Notes under the pieces: model-generated
What the model saw: only the letters and a program-made list of their open reading frames with translations
Told to the model about the DNA's origin: nothing
Databases searched by the model: none
Assembly: GCA_044361595.1 (NCBI GenBank)
Contig: JBIKIN010000008.1
Span: forward strand, 1 to 64,000
Direction of reading: 5' to 3'
DNA from: Pseudopedobacter sp044361595
GTDB taxonomy: Bacteria; Bacteroidota; Bacteroidia; Sphingobacteriales; Sphingobacteriaceae
Length of the DNA: 64,000 bases
Part shown: piece by piece, positions 17,101 to 25,423 of the stretch
Numbering within the stretch: position 1 is the stretch's first letter
Layout: each line of letters opens with the position of its first letter
Program-made: the position numbers and the translations under genes

Positions 17101-18483
17101 TTGGTTTACCCTATTTTCGTCCTCTTGGTTATGGCGCATTAACTCTATATAAAAGTCGTCACCAAAGGTAGCCTTCCACCATAATAACGCTTCTTCTGCT
17201 TGGTTTTCGCCAAGATTTAAAACTTTACTGGGTACTTCTCCATATAAATTGCCCGATAGGACAATTAAATCATCCTTATATTGCTCTATTATTTTTTTAT
17301 CTATACGAGGCACATAATAAGAGCCTTCTGTGTAGGCAATGGAAGACATTTTTGCTAAATTGTGATATCCCTTCTTGTTCTTAGCTAATAACACAATTTG
17401 ATAGCCGTTATCTTTTCTCTTTTTATCTTTATGGTCATCGCAAACAAAAAACTCGCAACCTACAATGGGCTTTATTTCAGTTTCGGTAGCTGGCTCGCCA
17501 TTTGCCAAAGCAGTTTCATTTTTGGCTTTCGCCGATTTGTTGTGGTTAGCCACTGCACTCATAAAATGGAATGCCCCCATCATATTAGCATGGTCGGTTA
17601 TGGCAACGGAGGGCATTTTATGTTGAGCTGCGGCCTTTACTAAATTTGCAATAGAAATTGTTGATTGTAAAACTGAGAACTGAGTATGATTATGCAAATG
17701 CACAAAATCAACATCCGCAAGCTCAGCTAAGTTAGAATTTCTATCAACAACGTTGATTTCTGCATTAGGCTTTAAGCTTTCAGCTTTCAGCCTAGACGAT
17801 TCTTCCTTTAAATTAACATGATTGATGCCAAATGAAGCAATTCCATCTACATTAGCAGTTCTAAAATCGTTAAAATAACTTGGCTCGACGTCTAATTCTT
17901 TAGCCGTGAAAACCTCGCGACGTACCAATTCAAAAAAGCAACGAGAAGTAGCTTCCACGTCGGCAGTAGCGTTATGCGCTTCGGCAAAAGGCTTGTTAAA
18001 AAGATATTGATGAAGCTCTGTTAAGTTTGGTAATTTAAATTTGCCGCCACGGCCACCAGGCAATTGTAAAAGGCTTGCAGTAACTTCTGTACAAGTATCT
18101 AAAACTGGCAGCTTACTTAAAGGGTTTTGTATTTGTAATCTATGAAACTCGGCACCTACAATATTGAGGTCGAATTTTAGATTTTGACCAACAATAAATT
18201 TAGTTTGGCTTAAGGCTGAGTTAAATTTCTCTAACATTAAAGCAAGAGAAATTCCTTTTTCTTGGGCTAACTCTGTACTAATTCCATGTATTTTTTCCGC
18301 ATCGTACGGAATATTGAAACCTTCTGGCTGTATTAAATAATCATCATTCGAAATGAGTTTGCCCATATCGTCATGCAATTGCCAAGCAATTTGGATACAT
18401 CGAGGCCAATTATCAGAATCGGTGATGGGCGCATCCCAGCGTTTAGGCAATCCTGTGGTTTCGGTATCAAAAATTAAATACAT
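14116..18483 (-). CDS. dnaE: DNA polymerase III alpha subunit with N-terminal DEDDh exonuclease domain
   Basis: This is the 1455-residue replicative polymerase. An exonuclease-like domain occupies about 1-215 (D6 and E8 in IFDTETTG). A PHP domain starting HLHNHTQFSVL near 259 follows, then the polymerase core with PDIDIDFDDEGRG near 686, helix-hairpin-helix segments and a C-terminal OB fold near 1285-1340. The exonuclease domain suggests proofreading within the same chain. The gene has no near neighbour on its strand. Its last 87 codons are duplicated at 9076-9339 across the island, and the DNA of the two copies differs mainly at silent sites. The present 3' end may therefore have been imported with the island. 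Confidence 0.95.
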   Translation of the reverse strand: MYLIFDTETTGLPKRWDAPITDSDNWPRCIQIAWQLHDDMGKLISNDDYLIQPEGFNIPYDAEKIHGISTELAQEKGISLALMLEKFNSALSQTKFIVGQNLKFDLNIVGAEFHRLQIQNPLSKLPVLDTCTEVTASLLQLPGGRGGKFKLPNLTELHQYLFNKPFAEAHNATADVEATSRCFFELVRREVFTAKELDVEPSYFNDFRTANVDGIASFGINHVNLKEESSRLKAESLKPNAEINVVDRNSNLAELADVDFVHLHNHTQFSVLQSTISIANLVKAAAQHKMPSVAITDHANMMGAFHFMSAVANHNKSAKAKNETALANGEPATETEIKPIVGCEFFVCDDHKDKKRKDNGYQIVLLAKNKKGYHNLAKMSSIAYTEGSYYVPRIDKKIIEQYKDDLIVLSGNLYGEVPSKVLNLGENQAEEALLWWKATFGDDFYIELMRHNQEDENRVNQTLISLAKKHDVKLIATNNTYYIDKKDAHAHDILLCVKDGEKLDTPKGRGRGFRYAMPNDEYYFKSGDEMKNLFADLPEAILNLKEVTDKIESYSLYRDVLLPKFDIPEEFLVSEDESDGGKRGENKYLAHLTYLGAAKRYPEITNEIKERLDFELQTIEKTGYPGYFLIVQDFIAEARRLDVSVGPGRGSAAGSVVAYCLGITNIDPLKYDLLFERFLNPDRVSMPDIDIDFDDEGRGRVMDYVIKKYGSSQVAQIITYGTMAAKSSIRDTARVLDLPLFEADKIAKLIPNMKLAKIFSLDDAALKSALRSEEMENVTQLKALADGKDLSAETLRQAQVLEGSLRNTGIHACGVIITPSDITNFVPVATAKDSDLYVTQFDNSVVESAGLLKMDFLGLKTLTLIKDTVKIVKQRTGTLLDPDAFPIDDEKTYELFQRGETIGIFQYESPGMQKHMKDLKPTVFGDLIAMNALYRPGPMEYIPSFIRRKNGEEEIKYDIAASEEYLKETYGITVYQEQVMLLSQSLADFTKGEADVLRKAMGKKQKDVLDKMKPKFITQAAAKGHDEVVLEKVWKDWEAFASYAFNKSHSTCYAWIAYQTAYLKANYPAEYMAAVLSNNMSDIKQVSFFMEECKRMGLEVLGPDVNESFHKFTVNDKNAIRFGIGAVKGVGAGAVETIVENRKDGRYTSIFDFTKKVDLRAANKKALENLVLAGGFDCFVGTHRAQYFYEEGGATVLEQAIKYGAKHKENENSSQASLFGGGAAVEMPQPSLTECEEWGAMEKLAKEKEVVGIYISGHPLDEYKLVLDKYCTKDNLLIFNEIDKGVEFQFKVGGIVTAVRHQVSKDGRGYAYFKLEGYDDAYEFAIFRDDYAKHRHHLTLNNFLYIKGNVSYFTNQDGSKRSRISFTDFSDLRDVLEKQSNKIEICLDINHINDALIKDLDEIFANHTGGKKLNFIVVDRKEKIRIDLPSKSRQINISKELLNSLDDMELDYVLN

Positions 18484-18817
18484 ATTAAAAGGTATCGTTT
18501 TATAAATGAGAAATTTAAAAAGAGCAGAAAAGAATTAAGCCCTAAATCCAAATTTAACAAAAAATTGGTGGCTTTATGTGGTGTTGAAAAGTAGTTGTTA
18601 TCTTAACAAATAGGTTAACTTTTATTTGGTTAGTTTTTAAAGAAATTATCAAATAAAATTCATTAAAACTGTATCTTTTTCAAAAGCTAAGGTTAAAAAA
18701 AGATAATTTTTCTATTTTTGTGGAAATCCTCATAAAATGGAATGCCATCAGAAAATTTTTAATCAACAATTTTTTCACTCCAGCAATCTATTTAATCTAA
18801 ATTTTATAAACTAAAAC
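18484..18817. promoter_or_regulatory. Divergent leader region of dnaE and pyrH
   Basis: This 334-bp AT-rich gap must hold the promoters of dnaE (minus) and pyrH (plus). The clearest element is TATTTTTG at 18713-18720, a full match to the -7 consensus TAnnTTTG on the plus strand, 98 bp before pyrH. No good -33 box was seen. No gene or stable hairpin was noticed. Confidence 0.35.
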
Positions 18818-19522
18818 ATGAAATATAAACGCATTTTATTGAAATTAAGTGGCGAGTCTTTAATGGGCGAGCAATCTTATGGTATTGATAATAAAATGGT
18901 ATTACAATACGCCGAAGAGATTAAAGCCGTTCAAAAATTAGGGATAGAAGTTGCCGTTGTTGTTGGTGGTGGAAATATTTTTAGAGGTTTAAGTGCAGAA
19001 AAAAGTGGTATGGATAGGGCACAAGCTGATTACATGGGTATGCTTGCTACAGTAATTAACTCTATGGCCTTACAAAATGCTTTAGAAACTTTAGGGGTTT
19101 ACACCAGATTGTTATCTGCCATTAAAATGGAACAAATTTGTGAGCCTTATGTACGCCGAAGAGCAATGCGCCATTTAGAAAAAGGTAGAGTGGTTATTTT
19201 TGGTGCCGGTACTGGAAATCCATACTTCACAACAGATTCGGCAGCTGCTTTAAGGGCAATTGAAATTAAAGCAGATGTTGTATTAAAAGGTACAAGAGTT
19301 GATGGTATTTATACCGCCGACCCTGAAAAAGATAAAACTGCAACCAAGTTTGAACAATTGAGCTTTGACGAAGTTTATGATAAAGAATTAAACGTAATGG
19401 ACATGACTGCTTTCACACTTTGCGATGAAAATAAGTTGCCTATTATTGTTTTTGATATGAACAAAACTGGTAACTTAATTAAATTAGTAAATGGCGAAGC
19501 CATTGGTACATTAGTAAAATAA
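18818..19522 (+). CDS. pyrH: UMP kinase
   Basis: The 234-residue protein starts KYKRILLKLSGESLMG and has GGGNIFRG (about 50), the amino-acid-kinase fold motifs GAGTGNPYFTTDSAAALRA near 128 and VDGIYTADP near 160. It phosphorylates UMP to UDP in pyrimidine nucleotide synthesis and in most bacteria is an allosterically controlled hexamer. It is followed 26 bp later by frr, a linkage conserved in many bacteria. Confidence 0.97.
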   Translation: MKYKRILLKLSGESLMGEQSYGIDNKMVLQYAEEIKAVQKLGIEVAVVVGGGNIFRGLSAEKSGMDRAQADYMGMLATVINSMALQNALETLGVYTRLLSAIKMEQICEPYVRRRAMRHLEKGRVVIFGAGTGNPYFTTDSAAALRAIEIKADVVLKGTRVDGIYTADPEKDKTATKFEQLSFDEVYDKELNVMDMTAFTLCDENKLPIIVFDMNKTGNLIKLVNGEAIGTLVK

Positions 19523-19548
19523 ATTTATAAGCAAATTAACCTCAACAG

Positions 19549-20112
19549 ATGAACGAGTTTATAAAAATGGAATTAGAAGAAGCTCAATCCACTATGGAAA
19601 AAGCTTTAGCACATACCGACTCTGAGTTTTCGAAAATTAGAGCAGGAAAAGCATCGGTAGGCATGTTAGATGGTATTATGGTTGATTATTATGGAGCTGC
19701 TACTGCACTTGCACAAGTTGCAAACATTAACACTCCCGATGCTCGTACCATTGTTGTTCAGCCTTGGGAAAAAAGTATGATTAGCCCCATAGAAAAAGCA
19801 ATCATGGAAGCCAACATTGGTTTAAACCCTCAAAACGATGGTCAGTTAATTAGATTAAACGTACCTCCTTTAACTGAAGAAAGAAGAAGAGATTTAGTTA
19901 AAAAGGTAAAAGAAGAAGCCGAGCGAGGTAGAATTACCGTAAGAAACATTAGAAAATCTACTAACGAAAGCATCAAAAAATTAAAAAATGATGGCGCTTC
20001 TGAAGATGAAATTAAAGTAGGCGAAGCGGAAGTACAAAAATTGACCGACACCTTTATTTTAAAGGTAGACCACTTAGCAGAGGTTAAAGAGAAAGACGTA
20101 ATGACTGTTTAA
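19549..20112 (+). CDS. frr: Ribosome recycling factor
   Basis: The 187-residue protein is full length, with RAGKAS near 30, the INTPDARTIVVQPW segment near 62 and the conserved LTEERRRDLVKKVK helix near 110. With EF-G it splits post-termination ribosomes. It is co-transcribed with pyrH, and a very strong terminator follows 19 bp after the stop. Confidence 0.97.
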   Translation: MNEFIKMELEEAQSTMEKALAHTDSEFSKIRAGKASVGMLDGIMVDYYGAATALAQVANINTPDARTIVVQPWEKSMISPIEKAIMEANIGLNPQNDGQLIRLNVPPLTEERRRDLVKKVKEEAERGRITVRNIRKSTNESIKKLKNDGASEDEIKVGEAEVQKLTDTFILKVDHLAEVKEKDVMTV

Positions 20113-20131
20113 TTAGTCATTCTAAAATCAC

Positions 20132-20176
20132 ATAACAAAGGGAATAAGTTAGTACTTATTCCCTTTGTTATTTTTG
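20132..20176 (+). terminator. Strong terminator of pyrH-frr
   Basis: A perfect 18-bp stem (20132-20149 with 20154-20171) and a 4-nt loop are followed by a T run. It ends only 24 bp before the ATG of the ABC transporter gene, so that gene must be transcribed from within the same few bases or by readthrough. Confidence 0.9.
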
Positions 20177-20194
20177 CAACCCGTAATTATTGAA

Positions 20195-21943
20195 ATGAAA
20201 ATTCTAAAGAAATATTTAAAAAACTATAAAGGACTTATTGGATTGGCTTTATTGTTTGCTACTATAAACCAATGCTTTTCTTTAATAGATCCACATATTA
20301 CAGGTAAGATAGTAGATGAGTTTATTGAAAAGAAAGACATCTTAACTTCGCAAGAGTTTACTTATGGTATTTTAAAACTAATAGGTCTGGCAGTAGGCGC
20401 CGCTATGGTTTCTAGAATTGCAAAAAACTTTCAAGATTATTTCGCAAACATCATCACTCAAAAATTAGGAGCTAGTATGTATGCCGATGGTTTAGCGCAC
20501 TCGTTAAAACTACCCTACCAAACATTTGAAGATCAAAGAAGTGGAGAGACACTAGGGATTTTGCAAAAAGTAAGAACAGATTCCGAAAAATTCATCATTC
20601 AATTTATAAATATATTATTCACAAGTTTAGTAGGGATGGTTTTTGTAATCATCTATTCTTTATCTGTAAGTTACAAAGTAACATTGGTGTATTTAGCCTC
20701 AATACCACTTATATTTATTGTAAGCTGGGCATTAAGTAAAAAAATTAAAACCATACAAAAGAAAATTGTTAAAGAAACTACCTCTCTTGCAGGCTCTACA
20801 ACAGAATCGTTAAGAAACATAGAATTGGTAAAAAGTTTAGGCTTGGCTCAACAAGAAATTAAAAGACTAAATAACACCACTTTTAAAATTCTAGATTTAG
20901 AACTAAAAAAAGTAAAGTATGTAAGAAGCATGAGCTTTTTACAAGGTACAACTGTAAATTTGGTGAGAAGTAGTATGGTTGTGATATTACTATTACTCAT
21001 ATTTCAAAATAACATATCGGCAGGGCAGTATTTTACCTTTTTGTTTTACTCTTTTTTCTTATTTGGTCCTTTGCAGGAGTTTGGAAACATCATTTTAACC
21101 TATAGAGAGGCTGAAGCATCGTTAAATAATTTTGATAAGATATTAAGTACACCCATAGAAGTTAAACCTACAAACCCAATTGCACCAGGTAAAATACAAG
21201 AGTTAACATTTGAAAATGTTGGGTTTAAACACCTTACTGCTTCTACCCATGCGCTAAACAACGTAAATTTCAAGGTAAAACAAGGCGAAACCATTGCATT
21301 TGTTGGTCCATCTGGTTCTGGAAAAACCACCTTGGTAAAGCTATTGGTAGGTTTGTATAATCCAATTGCAGGAAACATTAAATACAATGATGTGGATAGT
21401 TTAGCCATAGATTTAGACGATTTAAGAGAAAAAATAGGTTTTGTAACTCAAGATACTCAGCTATTTTCAGGTTCTATAAGAGAAAATTTATTGTTTGTAA
21501 GGCCAAATGCCACCGACGAGGAATGTATGGAAGTACTCAAAAGAGCAGCTTGTTATTCTTTATTAGAAAGAGCAGAACATGGTTTAGACAGCATTATTGG
21601 TGAGGGTGGAGTGAAAGTATCTGGTGGCGAAAAACAAAGATTATCCATTGCCAGATCTTTATTAAGAAAACCCAATATTTTAGTTTTTGATGAAGCAACA
21701 TCAGCATTAGATTCTATCACAGAAGAAGAAATTACCGAAACCATTAGAAATGTTTCTGACCAGTCAGACCGTATTACTATTTTAATTGCACATCGATTAT
21801 CAACCATTATGCATGCCGATAGGATTTTTGTTTTAGAAAAAGGTAATATTGTAGAACAAGGAAAACATCAGCAATTATTAGACGAAAAAGGTTTGTATTT
21901 TGCCATGTGGAGACAACAAATTGGCGAAAGATTTAGCCAGTAA
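20195..21943 (+). CDS. ABC exporter (fused membrane and ATPase domains)
   Basis: The ATG at 20195 gives 582 residues starting MKILKKYLKNYKG; a longer frame from TTG at 20165 would begin inside the terminator stem and is rejected. An ABC transmembrane domain of six helices covers about 1-310. The ATPase has Walker A GPSGSGKTT (about 372), signature VSGGEKQ (about 475), Walker B ILVFDEATSALD (about 497) and H-loop IAHRLSTI (about 531). It should work as a homodimeric inner-membrane exporter of lipid, peptide or drug; the substrate is unknown. Confidence 0.93.
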   Translation: MKILKKYLKNYKGLIGLALLFATINQCFSLIDPHITGKIVDEFIEKKDILTSQEFTYGILKLIGLAVGAAMVSRIAKNFQDYFANIITQKLGASMYADGLAHSLKLPYQTFEDQRSGETLGILQKVRTDSEKFIIQFINILFTSLVGMVFVIIYSLSVSYKVTLVYLASIPLIFIVSWALSKKIKTIQKKIVKETTSLAGSTTESLRNIELVKSLGLAQQEIKRLNNTTFKILDLELKKVKYVRSMSFLQGTTVNLVRSSMVVILLLLIFQNNISAGQYFTFLFYSFFLFGPLQEFGNIILTYREAEASLNNFDKILSTPIEVKPTNPIAPGKIQELTFENVGFKHLTASTHALNNVNFKVKQGETIAFVGPSGSGKTTLVKLLVGLYNPIAGNIKYNDVDSLAIDLDDLREKIGFVTQDTQLFSGSIRENLLFVRPNATDEECMEVLKRAACYSLLERAEHGLDSIIGEGGVKVSGGEKQRLSIARSLLRKPNILVFDEATSALDSITEEEITETIRNVSDQSDRITILIAHRLSTIMHADRIFVLEKGNIVEQGKHQQLLDEKGLYFAMWRQQIGERFSQ

Positions 21944-21954
21944 ATTTTTATTAA

Positions 21955-22143
21955 ATGAGTAAAATAGCTTTAATTGGATTGTTCTTTTTCCCTTTAATAG
22001 TGAGTATTCTAGCGGTAAAAGATATTTTTGAAAACAAACAAATTCAAAATAACATCAAAATTGCATGGATTGCGGCAGTAGTATTAATCCCACTTTTTGG
22101 CGCCATCGCTTACTTCTTTTTTGGTAAACCAAAAAATATTTAA
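21955..22143 (+). CDS. Small PLDc_N-like membrane protein
   Basis: The 62-residue product has two membrane helices and the motif VLIPLFGAIAYFFFGKP, typical of the phospholipase-D nuclease N-terminal (PLDc_N) family of short proteins. Its role is unknown. It begins 11 bp after the ABC exporter gene and is probably co-transcribed with it. Confidence 0.8.
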   Translation: MSKIALIGLFFFPLIVSILAVKDIFENKQIQNNIKIAWIAAVVLIPLFGAIAYFFFGKPKNI

Positions 22144-22242
22144 GTAAGCTTTTATTTAAACAAAACATTATTTGGTCTAATTTGTCATCATATTAGAGAA
22201 GAAATAACTTTCTTTGTAGATTAACATTATCCTCAGCATAAA

Positions 22243-24174
22243 ATGGAAATACAGGCAGGGCCTTTGTTATCTCAAATCAAATTTCCGTCTGACTTAAAGA
22301 AATTTAAAGAAGACCAATTGGTAGAGATTTGTAAAGAGTTAAGACAATATATAATTGATGTGGTATCGGTAAACGGCGGTCATTTTGCTGCTAGTTTAGG
22401 TGTGGTTGAATTGACGGTTGCCTTACACTATGCGCTAAAAACTCCTTACGATCAATTAGTTTGGGATGTAGGTCATCAAGCTTACGGACATAAAATTTTG
22501 ACCGGCAGAAGAGATGTTTTCCATACCAATAGAGTTTATGGCGGTATCAGCGGATTCCCTAAAAGAAGCGAAAGTGAGTATGATACTTTTGGTGTTGGAC
22601 ACTCATCTACTTCTATTTCTGCCGCTTTAGGAATGGCGGTAGCCTCTCATTATAAAGGAGAAAAAGATAGACAACATGTTGCCGTTATTGGCGATGGTTC
22701 TATGACCGCTGGTATGGCTTTTGAAGCTCTTAACCATGCCGGTATAGAAAATTCTAACTTACTAGTTATCTTAAACGATAACTGCATGTCTATAGACCCT
22801 AATGTTGGTGCATTAAAAGAATATCTAACAGATATCACTACAAGTAAATCTTATAACAGATTTAGAGATGATGTTTCGGCAGTTTTGCTAAAACTTTCTG
22901 AATTAGGTCCCGATGCTCATAAAATAGTTAAGAAAATAGAGAAAAGTATTAAAGGAACTATTCTTAAAAAAAGCAACTTATTTGAATCGTTAAAGTTTAG
23001 ATACTTTGGCCCAATTGACGGGCATGATGTTAATCACTTAGTAAAAGTAATCAACGATTTAAAAGATATTCCTGGTCCAAAATTATTACACTGCGTAACC
23101 GTAAAAGGTAAAGGATACGCATTGGCAGAGAAAGACCAAACCTTGTGGCATGCACCTGGTTTGTTTGATAAAATTACTGGCGAAATTAAAAAAACAGTAT
23201 CCGAGAAACCTCAGCCACCAAAATACCAAGACGTTTTTGGACATACCTTAGTAGAACTTGCCGAGAAAAACGATAAAATAATGGGGATTACCCCAGCCAT
23301 GCCTTCTGGTTGTTCCTTAAACATCATGATGAAAGCCATGCCAAACAGAGCTTTTGATGTAGGTATTGCAGAACAGCATGCCGTTACATTCTCTGCTGGT
23401 TTAGCAACACAAGGTTTAATTCCTTTTTGCAACATTTACTCTAGTTTTATGCAAAGAGCATTTGACCAAGTAGTGCATGATGCAGCAATCCAAAAGTTAC
23501 CCGTAGTATTTTGTTTAGATAGAGCGGGTATAGCTGGCGCTGATGGGCCAACGCATCATGGGGCATACGATGTGTCATTTTTCAGAAGTATTCCAAACAT
23601 GATAGTTTCTGCCCCAATGAACGAGGAAGAGCTTAGAAACTTGATGTACACTGCTCAGTTAAAAAACCATGGAGGTCCGTTTTCTATCAGGTACCCGAGA
23701 GGAAATGGTGTTATGCCCGATTGGAAAAGACCCTTCAAAGAAATTACAGTAGGCAAAGGCCGTAAAATTTGTGATGGCGAAGATTTAGCCATCATTAGTT
23801 TAGGACATATTGGTAACGAAGTGGTTAAAGCCAACTTGCTACTCAACCAAGAAGGTTATCATCCTGCACATTACGATATTAGATTTGTAAAACCTTTAGA
23901 TCAAGACTTACTACATGAAGTATTCACTAAATACGACAAAGTAATAACCATTGAAGATGGCTGTATACAAGGCGGTATGGGAAGCGCTGTATTAGAGTTT
24001 ATGGCAGATCATAACTATAAAGCACAAGTAGTAAGATTAGGAATGCCAGACCTTGTGATAGAACATGGGGAACAAGCCGAACTTTGGAAAGAATGTGGTT
24101 ATGATTTTGATGCTATTGTTAATCAGGTAAAGAGTTTAGTTGAAGCAAGAACGGTGAAAAGTTTGGTGGGGTAA
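22243..24174 (+). CDS. dxs: 1-Deoxy-D-xylulose-5-phosphate synthase
   Basis: The 643-residue protein contains the thiamine-diphosphate motif GDGSMTAGMAFEALN near 150, GHSSTSISAALGMA near 120, the transketolase-like GIAEQHAVTFSAGLA near 375 and DRAGIAGADGPTHHG near 430. It condenses pyruvate and glyceraldehyde-3-phosphate in the first step of the MEP isoprenoid pathway. It stops 6 bp from the converging polysaccharide locus, with no visible terminator. Confidence 0.97.
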   Translation: MEIQAGPLLSQIKFPSDLKKFKEDQLVEICKELRQYIIDVVSVNGGHFAASLGVVELTVALHYALKTPYDQLVWDVGHQAYGHKILTGRRDVFHTNRVYGGISGFPKRSESEYDTFGVGHSSTSISAALGMAVASHYKGEKDRQHVAVIGDGSMTAGMAFEALNHAGIENSNLLVILNDNCMSIDPNVGALKEYLTDITTSKSYNRFRDDVSAVLLKLSELGPDAHKIVKKIEKSIKGTILKKSNLFESLKFRYFGPIDGHDVNHLVKVINDLKDIPGPKLLHCVTVKGKGYALAEKDQTLWHAPGLFDKITGEIKKTVSEKPQPPKYQDVFGHTLVELAEKNDKIMGITPAMPSGCSLNIMMKAMPNRAFDVGIAEQHAVTFSAGLATQGLIPFCNIYSSFMQRAFDQVVHDAAIQKLPVVFCLDRAGIAGADGPTHHGAYDVSFFRSIPNMIVSAPMNEEELRNLMYTAQLKNHGGPFSIRYPRGNGVMPDWKRPFKEITVGKGRKICDGEDLAIISLGHIGNEVVKANLLLNQEGYHPAHYDIRFVKPLDQDLLHEVFTKYDKVITIEDGCIQGGMGSAVLEFMADHNYKAQVVRLGMPDLVIEHGEQAELWKECGYDFDAIVNQVKSLVEARTVKSLVG

Positions 24175-24180
24175 AGGGGA

Positions 24181-25407
24181 TTAGAGAATATCATCAATAA
24201 ATCTTTTAGCCCAATATTCACGAGAATTTGTAATATCATTATAAACAGTTGTCTCAACATTACCATTCAAGAACTTTTCATAAAGTTTATCAAGGACTTT
24301 TAAAATTTGCTTATCACTGTTACAAACATAGCCTGCATTGTTGGTATTAATACTATTTTCTAAGTCACCTGTATCTGTAAATGGCAACAAAATTGGTTTC
24401 CTAAAACTCAGGTAATCTGACTGCTTAGAAGTAATAATATCTTTTCTATCACCATATTTGAGATGAAGAAATAAAGATGCGTTTTCTAAATAATTACCTA
24501 TTATATCTTTAGAAACTCTTTTGGTTATGATTGTATACTTTTCTAGTTTATTTGATGCAATTACTTTCTTCAGTTTAGCATTATTATTTGATCCTAAAAA
24601 GATCAAGTTGATATTCCTCTTGTCTATAATCCATTTCCCTAAAACTTTAAAAAAAGAATCGTCTAAAATTTGAATATCATAAATAGTCCCTAAATAAATG
24701 ATATCAAAAGTCTTGGGATTATAATTAACAGCAATGTTTTTATAATTAGACGCATTAGGAACTACATTAATTTTAGATTTATATTTATCGGGGAAAAAGC
24801 TTTTCAAACTATCTGATACGGTAAAAATCAAAGAAGACGCTTCAAGAATTCTATTTTCCCTTTTACTCACTATATATTTTTTTATATAATGAAAAATAAA
24901 ACTCCCATCAACTGGTGGGTAACCGTAGGTCCATGGATCTCTATAATCTATAACCAATTTAATATCAAAACATTTATAAGCATTATAAGCTGTATTAAAT
25001 AACCCAAATGGGCCACCTAAAGCAATTAAAGTGTCTTTTTTAGTCATTTTAAGAGCACTTAATTGCTTTCTTACATCATGAACAACGAATACGTCTGATA
25101 GGTATATTAATTGATGCAAAACTGTTAGAAATTTGAATACTCTATCATATCGTTTCTTTAATAACCAAAATGATACTTTTTGCAGTATATTTAAATTAGG
25201 TTTTAGAATAATAGTGTTTTCAGGTAGTACAGATACAATTTCTCCATCAATACCAATACTCATCTTATTCAGATTTGAAAAATCAAAGTAAAGTAAGTAA
25301 GGCAATATATTTTCTCTTTTAGCAGCCTCAAAAATAAAACTCTGGATTCTATTTATAGAAGTTGTATTCTGATTGAGATAAGGTACAAGAAAAAAAAAGC
25401 GTTTCAA
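24181..25407 (-). CDS. GT4-like glycosyltransferase
   Basis: The 408-residue product has a GT-B layout: IDYRDPWTYGYPP near 150, then FTVSDSLKSFFPDK, VVPNASN and FDIIYLGTIYD, which begin the C-terminal nucleotide-sugar half. The usual E-x7-E loop is replaced by HLKYGDRKDIITSKQSDYLS. The start is a TTG: an in-frame stop lies three codons upstream and no other start precedes the Rossmann fold. It is the last gene of the polysaccharide locus, 16 bp after the Wzi-like gene. Donor and acceptor are unknown. Confidence 0.75.
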   Translation of the reverse strand: MKRFFFLVPYLNQNTTSINRIQSFIFEAAKRENILPYLLYFDFSNLNKMSIGIDGEIVSVLPENTIILKPNLNILQKVSFWLLKKRYDRVFKFLTVLHQLIYLSDVFVVHDVRKQLSALKMTKKDTLIALGGPFGLFNTAYNAYKCFDIKLVIDYRDPWTYGYPPVDGSFIFHYIKKYIVSKRENRILEASSLIFTVSDSLKSFFPDKYKSKINVVPNASNYKNIAVNYNPKTFDIIYLGTIYDIQILDDSFFKVLGKWIIDKRNINLIFLGSNNNAKLKKVIASNKLEKYTIITKRVSKDIIGNYLENASLFLHLKYGDRKDIITSKQSDYLSFRKPILLPFTDTGDLENSINTNNAGYVCNSDKQILKVLDKLYEKFLNGNVETTVYNDITNSREYWAKRFIDDIL

Positions 25408-25423
25408 TGATGATTAAAGTAAT

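Noticed and set aside
20165..20194. Longer start for the ABC exporter
   Set aside because: The TTG lies inside the pyrH-frr terminator stem; the ATG at 20195 gives the usual N-terminus.
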